Shown in pieces: positions 56,950 through 64,000 of a stretch of 64,000 bases of DNA (position 1 is its first letter; each line of letters begins with the position of its first letter). The notes under the pieces were generated by a model. The model searched no databases. It was not told where the DNA came from and was given only the letters and a program-made list of their open reading frames with translations. The position numbers and the translations under genes were made by a program. Location: NCBI RefSeq assembly GCF_949628265.1, contig NC_088790.1, positions 32,802,545-32,866,544 of the forward strand. The letters are read 5' to 3'. This DNA is from Cloeon dipterum (Eukaryota; Arthropoda; Insecta; Ephemeroptera; Baetidae).

Positions 56950-58952
56950 ATGTTACCTCCGGTGGACGAGTTGAAGCTGACCAAGAAGCGGCTCCGAAAT
57001 CTGCGAGCGAGAAGACTCGGTTTGCAGCAACTCGCTGTTCGAGTCATTTCGAAACAACTCACATTTTATAGAACAAATCCTGATGAGCTGGAGAAACTGA
57101 AAAACTTGCGTGAGTATTCGTTTTGATTCTAATATTTGAACAGCATATCAGATAATATTTTGCAGCTGGAATTTTGCGAGAAAAAATTTTGCAAGTCTTA
57201 ATGAAGAAGAGATGTTTGGACGCGCAGGGACAGGAAATGGAGTTTGAAAATTTGAAAAAGATCTTCCCATTGCTGCTGAGCGCAAGAACCCACTTCATCG
57301 AGTTGAACGGCATTCTTTCCTTTTGTCCTGACCGGTATAAAGACGGAAAAATTGAAAAGGTATTATCACAATCATAAACGTCAAGTGAAAACATATTTAT
57401 ACTTTTGTTGTTAGGTTACACAATGGTGCGTCGAACTTTTGAAACAAATTGAAACACGGGCACCGCATGTGGAGACTCTCGTCATAAAACGGAACAATCC
57501 TTTTTTCACAGGGGGTCGTGTTCATCCTTTTGTTGAACGTGATGCATTTAACCAGGAAATGTTGCAATCTCTGATGAAATTGCAAAAATTAAATAGGCTG
57601 CAAGTCAACTTGTATTGCTTTCATGTTGGCGATTTGCTGAAAATATGCAAAGATCTTTCAAAACTAGAGTACATCAATGTTGGGTTGTTTCATCAAAGGG
57701 AAAAAGACCAGCCAGCCCCTGAAGACGTATCGAGCAGTTTTTGCAATCTGAAAGAATTGATTTTCAAAAGCCCTGATTATGAGAACGATTGGTTGGGCAG
57801 TTTGTGCACCCGAAATCTTCCAAACATTGAAGTGCTTCAATACGATCCGAACCAAATAACAGAGTGGATTGGAAAGAGAAGAGATATAGACAGATATCGG
57901 GCATTGCATTTCCTTGGAGCTTCCAATCTGCGAAATATTTGTGTCGACCTGACGCAGGATATTATGTTTTGGCAACCAAGAAAATTACGCGATTTATTTC
58001 CAAAAGTGACATGTCTCATGGTAAGTATATTTGCTCTGAATATTTTGCATTTTAAATCCCAATTTAAACATAAACCAATTGCATTGTGCTTACGCTTCAC
58101 CGCGCTTTCAACAGTATTTTTTTAAAGGTTAAGAATATTGTTATCAGTTCCGCTTTGGAAGATAATGAGTGGACAAATTTCGACGTTAGACAGCTCGAGT
58201 TGTTGAATCCTTACAACAGCCAAATAGCCGAGCCGTATTTGATCAGCTACGGACCAAATCTGCAATCACTTTATTTGGGACACGATAATAAAAATCTAAA
58301 AATTGATTTGGAATTGATTTTCAAGTGCTGTCCGAAACTTGAAAAATTGTCACTGCTCAACATGTTTTTAGAAACGCCGTCATCGAAAATGGAATTTTTC
58401 GCGGAGCTAAAGGAACTCGAATGGCTATTTAATTAGTAAGTATCACACGCACTTGCTCTTTAAATATACTGAACCGATTTTATAAATATAAATATTCGTA
58501 GCTATGAAGACACTGCTGATGGAATATCTGACCAAGAAGGCAAGGGTTTGTCCAACATTTTATCAGCGCCAAAACTTGAAAAAGTCAAGTTGCAAGCGAA
58601 GATTATCAACGAATATGATCTTATGATTCTTTGCTATTTGGTTCAAGCAAAGCGAATTTTAAAAAACTTAACCAATTTGCACGTCATTTTGAATTCTTCA
58701 ATCACTGAAACTTTGGCTAATTTTTTGAAGAATGCGTGTACATTTCTTCCGAAATTAACGGATTTCAAGTAAGTGCGGTAAAAGCTGTGTTTTTATTATT
58801 CTTTGATGAAAACAATTTCTTTTTTTAGATTCGGATATAGAAGACAGTTTGAAGACCCTCTCCTGACATGCCAATTGTCTCCACTCATTGTCAGTGACAT
58901 CGATGCTTCTGTTATTTATGAAATGGTTGCGGTTTTTGACAACGAATATTAA
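56950..58952 (+). CDS. leucine-rich protein of unknown function
   Basis: Exons 56950-57109, 57166-57359, 57415-58020, 58128-58435, 58502-58768 and 58829-58952 give 552 residues with exact phases. The N-terminus (LTKKRLRNLRARRLGLQQLA) is basic and helical. From about residue 90 on, the spacing of L, I and V resembles degenerate leucine-rich repeats (LSKLEYINVG, NLKELIF, LPNIEVLQY, CPKLEKLSLLN, APKLEKVKL), as in F-box/LRR proteins. I see no clear F-box, signal peptide or membrane segment. It has its own TATA box and AATAAA at about 58957. It is AT-richer in codon use than Evi5 or Pin1. Probably a fast-evolving, lineage-expanded gene; no function is claimed. Confidence 0.8.
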
Positions 58953-58979
58953 CCAAATAAAAATACCTCTTACTTTAAT

Positions 58980-59520
58980 TTTTGTTAAAAAAAAAACAAT
59001 ATCTTAGATGAATAAATCTATCTTAATCGAATATTATGTCATTGAGCTTTATTTCCAATTAAATAAGCATTTTCTTGATAGCAAAACAGAGTTTAATGCA
59101 TTTTAATATATGTTAAGCCTTTACAAACAAGTGTTTAATTAATATATCAAAAAGTCATTTAGAATGAAAATTTATTCTTGATCCTGATTTAATGTTCTTC
59201 AAGAATCAAACTTATGACAGCATCACCTTGAAGCAAATTATTAAGCATAAAGAGGGATCATTATATTACATTAAAAATTTGTTGAGGCCCACGCTTAAAA
59301 AATACATTCAACGCGCATGAGGTATTTTTTTGCATTTCCGCCTACTCGCGTTTCTCTTTTAGTGTCTCTGAATTTATTGACACTTTGCAATTTTTACTGT
59401 CACTCTAAATAAGAAATAAAATTATTGCTCGGCTCACTGTCCATATTATTTCAAAAAAGGGTCAAAGTTAACAAAAACTGAACAGAACTGAAAGAAAATA
59501 ATTTTTATTTAAATTATTTG
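58980..59520. other. intergenic, no gene seen
   Basis: AT-rich spacer between the 3' end of the leucine-rich gene and the minus-strand secreted-protein cluster. Confidence 0.5.
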
Positions 59521-59526
59521 CTGCAA

Positions 59527-59920
59527 TTAACCAAAACTTTCTTCACAGAGAGATGAAAATATTACAGGAAGGACGAGCAAAAGGCTCCCACCGATAAAAG
59601 CACCTGAAAATTTATAATCAACAATTTATAAATTTTAATTCTTTTGCGTAAACTCACTTCCTTGATAGAGATGCTGCTCGTCGGAAAAGTCTGGATTCCG
59701 CTGCCTGTAAGAAGCCCCTGAGCCATTTTTCAGGCTGTTCTGGCAACCTGAGAATAAATTGCAATTGTTTCCGTTTCCATCAGGCGCAGCGCAAAGGTCT
59801 CCAGCCGCTTGGAGACTAATTGTAAGTAAACCTACTATCATCAAAACGATAAATTAATAATTCCAAAAGAATCATTTCCTTACCAGAAAAAATGATGGAA
59901 ATTTTCAACATTTTGTGCAT
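59527..59920 (-). CDS. small secreted, probably GPI-anchored protein
   Basis: Exons 59884-59920, 59658-59834 and 59527-59603 give 96 residues. An N-terminal signal sequence (residues 1-23, KISIIFSVGLLTISLQA) is followed by a short domain with three to four cysteines (CAAP, CNLFSGCQN). A hydrophobic C-terminal segment (AFIGGSLLLVLPVIF) suggests a GPI-attachment signal. The first and last exons have the same layout as in the two genes to the right, so it looks like a shortened family member that lost most of the sushi-like domain. A TATA box is at 59988-59995. The function is unknown. Confidence 0.7.
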
Positions 59921-59987
59921 TTTTAAATTTTGTTTTAACCATAAGCAGCAATAATTTGATGTGCCATTTTTACTGTTCCATCCCGTG

Positions 59988-59995
59988 TTTATATA
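59988..59995 (-). promoter_or_regulatory. TATA box of the 59920 gene
   Basis: TATATAAA on the minus strand, 68 bases before the ATG. Confidence 0.65.
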
Positions 59996-59999
59996 TAAA

Positions 60000-60777
60000 T
60001 ACGATTGTTCGCCCTAAATGCAGCACACTTCAATTTTCATCTGGTGATAATGTATCTAATCATCTAAATGTGTTAAAATCCTCATATTTTTAAAATTCAA
60101 GCCCTCATTTTTTGTCAGCCTTGCACCGAGCAGACGAGCGTTATCTTTGACGCTCAATAATCGGCGCATCAATTGTGTTTTATGCAAGAATAGGATGAAA
60201 TAATCATCACGGTGATAAATATAGATTATTCGTCAGTTCTGTATATTTTTTAGGTCTTATTTTGGTCAATTTTTCTGCTTGATAATCTTACCAAAAAGGT
60301 GTAAAATTTAATTTTTAATTGCGGTTGCATAGTTTGAAAATAAAACACAAAATTTTCTCATTTTATAAATTTCAATCTCTTTATTTTCAATTCCTCCTGA
60401 TGATAAAAACTGCAGACTGGATGCGAAAGCTGTTACAAAAAATGCCTCCACCAATTTCAGACGATTTTCTGGGCTAATAAATCAGAAAAGTAAACGCGTA
60501 AGCGATTTTAAGCTTCTCTTATTATTGCCGCCAAGTAAATAAATAATTTGTGGAGAACACGCATCTAAAATTGATCATTTTGACTTGGATTGTACATAAA
60601 TTCCGAGAAAATTATTTTTTAGGACATCCTTTTGCCGAGAATAATTTAAAACAGCGATAAATCAAACTGAATAAATCATTTTATTGAGAATAATTCACAT
60701 ATTTTTTATTTAATTCTGATTAAACTTGATAATAGCAATTCTCACAGAACACGCGTCGATCGTCGATCGGCGTCTCT
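60000..60777. other. intergenic, no gene seen
   Basis: AT-rich spacer between two members of the secreted-protein cluster. No repeat family member was recognised. Confidence 0.5.
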
Positions 60778-61473
60778 TTACATGTTGATAAAAAATATCG
60801 CGGAAAGGACGAGCCAGATGCTTCCGGCAACAAAATCACCTGGAATTGTTAAAATAATAATAATAAAAATGAACACTCTATCCGAAATAAAATACTCACT
60901 TGCAGAACAAGCAGGTAGAGTGCTGATTGCTACGGGATCCAACACGTTTGGATTCCATTTTCCTTGCTTCGTACAATTGGAATTGAACGTAATCGAGTGG
61001 TCGTACATGCACCTGTACACAGCCTCTGATTCCGATTTGTAGCCTCCCTCAGGGCATGGCTTTAAAATGGTAGAGTCGAGCAAGAAAGCAAGATTCAGCA
61101 CTTCTAGAGGCATCGGACAAGGTGTTTCTGTCAGGAAATTATCGTTTTAAATAACACAGTTTTTAGCTGTGAATATATTTCAAACCTTCAGCAGCGCATT
61201 CTTCTTTAGGTGAAGGCAGGCTTGCCTTTCCCTGCTGAAAGAAAAAAAATTTAAACGCTTTGATGACCAAAAATGAATTTAAATTTTATTCAAACTCACT
61301 TTAGCTTCCCTAGTTTTTCTTGTATTCGAGGGAACGTCCGCTTTAACCGCATTCACGATTAATGCAGCAACTATAAATGTGAACAAAATTGTATAAACTG
61401 TTATTTTTAGTTAAAATCTCATTGCGAATGCGGCCTTACCAGAAATAATGACAAAGAGCCTCGGCATCGCCAT
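60778..61473 (-). CDS. secreted sushi-like protein, probably GPI-anchored
   Basis: Exons 61440-61473, 61300-61370, 61186-61234, 60900-61127 and 60778-60839 give 147 residues, with phases closing. A signal peptide (MAMPRLFVIISVAALIVNAV) precedes a short linker. A sushi/CCP-like unit follows at about residues 45-117: CPMP, KPCPEGGY, VYRCMYD, SNCTKQGKWNP and LPAC, giving the Cys pattern and the G-W of a complement-control module. The C-terminus is a hydrophobic stretch (FVAGSIWLVLSAIFFINM) with no cytoplasmic tail, as in GPI signals. It probably acts at the cell surface. TATA box at 61531-61538. Sushi domains bind proteins or glycans; no ligand can be inferred. Confidence 0.75.
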
Positions 61474-61530
61474 GGTGAGAACTTTGAAGCTATTGAAGTA
61501 CAGCGCAGCAACCCTTCCAGTTCAGCCCCG

Positions 61531-61538
61531 TTTATATA
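61531..61538 (-). promoter_or_regulatory. TATA box of the 61473 gene
   Basis: TATATAAA on the minus strand, 58 bases before the ATG, a similar spacing to the 59920 gene. Confidence 0.65.
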
Positions 61539-61746
61539 TGCGATTCGCACCCTTCAAATTGCATCATCTGGTGATAAAATTTATCTAATCATCTATGCGT
61601 AGCTGCTGTCAAAAAGCAGCCGATTTCCAGTGAAAGTCCTCAACCCGCCGTGGAAATGAACAGAAAAAGCTTTTACATCAATTTTATCTTATTTGTGTTT
61701 ATTTTTCTTGCAATACATATAATACGCCAATATATTTAATTCTCTT

Positions 61747-63491
61747 TTACAAGTTGATGGTGAACATTGCAAAGAGGACGAGCCATAAAATGCTTCCGCT
61801 GATGATCGAGCCTGAAAAATATTTAATCAAAATCTGTCTAGTTTAAAACAAAACAAAATTTACATCCGCATTTTGGCAAGTCATTTATTTGAAGGCTGAA
61901 CAAGTCCGGCTGCCATTGACCGTCCTGCGAGCACGTGGACGAGAAGAGGACCGTTGTGTCCTGAGCGCACCTGTATTTCGCCTCCGAACCCTTTCTCAGG
62001 TCGTTCCTGCAGCCTGGGATGAAGGTGGAAACCGCTCGGTCGAGCAGGAAACTCTGATTCAGCGTTTCCGGCAGTTCACCTCGACAAGTCGGCATTTCTT
62101 TTTTTGGGAAAATTAGTTTTTATCGCGTAAATTGGATATTGAAAGTACCTTCGACAGGTTGGTAGCTGAAGACTTCGATTTTTGTGCCGTAAACGTAGTC
62201 GGTGCAGTTTAAAAAAGAGGAAAAAGGGTAATCGCCCACCTGAAAGGGCACGTGTGGATTTAAGACGGTCTTTGGCGAAGTTTCTTGCCCCACCAATCGA
62301 TTCCTGAGGGTCGAATTACTTTTAGAATTGATATTTTTTCCGTTAAAAATGTGCAGCGCGACGTGCGAACTTTTTTTCCCGCCAAAACAAATGAATGCGA
62401 GTAGTGCGCACGCGTCGTCAGATCTGACAAAGAAGTCATTCGCACAGGCAGTGCTCAAACTAGCTGTAACGCGTGCGCACTTCTCGCATTCATATTGTTT
62501 TGGCGGGAAAAAAGGTTCGCACGTCGCGCTGCACAGATTTTAACGGAAAAAATATCAATTCTAAGTAATTCGACCCTCAGGAATCGATTTGTGGGCTCAG
62601 AAACCTCATCAAAGACGGCCTTTACAACGAAAATATTAAATCCAGGTGTAAATTACCCAGATCGAGGCGTTGAAATAGTAATTGTAGGATCCATCGGGAT
62701 TGTTTTTTGTCGAATTGAAACCTCTGATGACGGCAGACTCGAATCCATCGTTCGAGTACATTTTGCAGAGAAGGACGATGGGCCGCGGGTAGAGGGCCGG
62801 CATTTTCAGCTCGACCTGCAAATCGCAGTCGGTGCTCGGCGACGCCAGCACCTCGTACTCGGCCCCTTCGTTGTCTAAAAATAATTAGTAATAAAATAAA
62901 GTGTAATAAAATTGAATAAATTTACAAAATAGAATGAAATCGAAGGTCTTAAAGGATGACTGGCCGTCGGTGTTTGAGGCGTCGCATTTGAATTCTCCCT
63001 GCAGCTCGTACGCAATTCGGTTTATTTTGATGTTCCAATTGTCAGTCCTGTTGCTTGGAAGCTCAACACGTTCCTCAAGAGCCCCATAAACTGCGATTAA
63101 CAATTAATTATGAGGAATAAAATTAAAATAAAATGGCTGTATTATTATACCGTTAATCGTTTCATTTTGGAACCATTCGTAAACGAGCTCTTGGCCGAGA
63201 TACCACGAAACCTGCGCAACCTTTTCTTCCTCGTTCGCTGTGCTTATTTCGCACATTACCTGCATTTTAATTTAATTCAAATTTAATCCAAATATTAATT
63301 ATTTTCAAACTCACAAGAACTGGCGGATTTGCGACCCAGGGCGTGTCCGTGCTAAGGTGGACCTCGTCGACCTGGATTGCCCCAGCCGCGTAAAAAAATG
63401 CTGAAAAATTAATTAATTAATTATGCAGGATGCGGCCCCGCAGTTTTGTTTTACCAGCGAGAACGAAGACGAGTCGTAATTTGAAGTCCAT
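61747..63491 (-). CDS. Ig-like plus sushi-like surface protein, probably GPI-anchored
   Basis: Exons 63455-63491, 63315-63400, 63151-63259, 62926-63090, 62657-62874, 62149-62239, 61864-62097 and 61747-61811 give 334 residues, phases exact. A signal peptide (MDFKLRLVFVLAAFFYAAGA) comes first. An Ig-like domain follows: VMCEIS ... VSWYLG ... GEFKCDASNTDG, with Cys, Trp and the late Cys placed as in Ig folds. Next is a second beta-rich segment with CDLQVELKMP and VLLCKMY. Then comes a sushi-like unit with CRGELPET, IPGCRND, KYRCAQD, SSTCSQDGQWQP and LPKCG. The last exon encodes SGSILWLVLFAMFTINL, a likely GPI signal related to those of the two genes to the left. A cell-surface recognition or immune role is a guess. 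A family A element sits in the intron between exons 5 and 6. Confidence 0.8.
62259..62625. repeat. inverted-repeat element, family A copy 6
   Basis: TTAAGACGGTCTTTGGCGAAG...ATCAAAGACGGCCTTTA with the usual internal mirror of CCCGCCAAAACAAATG. Part of the left arm's inner end is deleted (GCGTCGTCAGATCTG). It starts about 20 bases beyond the acceptor of the 62149-62239 exon. Confidence 0.9.
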
Positions 63492-63517
63492 TTTTGCACC
63501 TTGTCAAGCATCAACTG

Positions 63518-63527
63518 CTTTTAAACC
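63518..63527 (-). promoter_or_regulatory. TATA-like element of the 63491 gene
   Basis: GTTTAAAAGC on the minus strand about 30 bases before the ATG; weaker than the TATA boxes of its two neighbours. Confidence 0.35.
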
Positions 63528-63529
63528 CT

Positions 63530-64000
63530 CGCTTGATTAAATCGATTAGCCAACATAATTAATGTTGGTTCAGCAAACAAACCAGGAACGATAATCATTA
63601 TCTAATCGCCAATAACACGAGGGCTTGCCGCCGGCTGACCGAGAGAAATCTTTAGAATTGCATCACAACGCACTCATTAATCATCAATCAATTTCAAATA
63701 TTGCGTCATAAGTTGAAGTTTTAATTTAAGAAGGTAAAAATGTGGAAAACTGGGTGGTAACTCATTAAAAACCGGTATTTTTTAGGTTCAATCAGAATGT
63801 TTTTCATTAAAACATGAGTTATTTAATTTCACACATGTTTATAATGTAGAAAATGATCCTCAAACAATTAACAGTGCTAAACCAACAGTGTTAAAACATT
63901 TATTTATTTAAATACCGTTACAAACACAACCGGTTTTTCTCTCAGGCCTCTTTTCAAATTAATTTGGCGCCAAAGAGGCGTGTAAACGCTCGCCTAGCTG
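63530..64000. other. no gene seen at the right edge
   Basis: Upstream flank of the Ig/sushi gene, AT-rich. No exon or repeat could be supported. Confidence 0.45.

Noticed and set aside
1-64000. tRNA, rRNA or CRISPR arrays, bacterial or viral genes
   Set aside because: No cloverleaf with A/B boxes, no rRNA core and no regularly spaced direct repeats were seen. All supported genes are spliced eukaryotic ones.

Overview
This is a window of nuclear DNA from an arthropod, most likely an insect. The evidence is spliced genes with short GT-AG introns, two C2H2 zinc-finger genes with an N-terminal ZAD domain (an arthropod hallmark), an insect-length 65-residue RpS28, insect-type Pin1 and Evi5 orthologues, and AT-rich introns full of short non-autonomous inverted-repeat elements. 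Nothing in the sequence fixes the species. I see no virus, plasmid, bacterial gene or CRISPR array.

Layout. Bases 1-1700 hold a complete two-exon gene of unknown function (60-1091, minus), the tail of a convergent plus-strand gene (1-63) and an inverted duplicate of that tail. Bases 1700-11400 are gene-poor and carry several inverted-repeat elements. From 11442 to 35078 the genes are packed tightly in alternating orientation: a kinectin/p180-like ER coiled-coil gene (minus), ZAD zinc-finger gene 1 (plus), ZAD zinc-finger gene 2 (minus), a nitrobindin/THAP4-like gene (plus), RpS28 (minus), a TMEM186-like gene (plus) and Pin1/dodo (minus). Evi5, a TBC-domain Rab GAP, is on the plus strand. Its probable 5' UTR exon is at about 35390-35550, alternative first coding exons are at 42229 and 45253, and the stop is at 53895. 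Bases 54900-63500 look like a lineage-specific accessory region: a broken copy of a small secreted gene, an orphan membrane-segment exon, an unrecognised leucine-rich gene with a clear TATA box, and a minus-strand tandem cluster of three related genes. Those three encode small secreted, probably GPI-anchored proteins, two with a sushi-like domain and one of these also Ig-like.

Exon boundaries were worked out by hand from splice consensus and reading phase. In each multi-exon gene the phases close exactly. The exception is the last exon of the kinectin-like gene, whose stop codon I could not fix.

The most unusual feature is the repeat content. At least five dispersed families occur (here A to D and G), plus two large foldbacks (E and F). 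The families A to D carry different promoter-type motifs: NRF1-like TGCGCATGCG, CCAAT boxes, YY1-like AAAATGGCG, and RFX X-box-like GTTGCTAGGCAACC next to CCAAT. They lie inside introns and beside promoters of the genes above.
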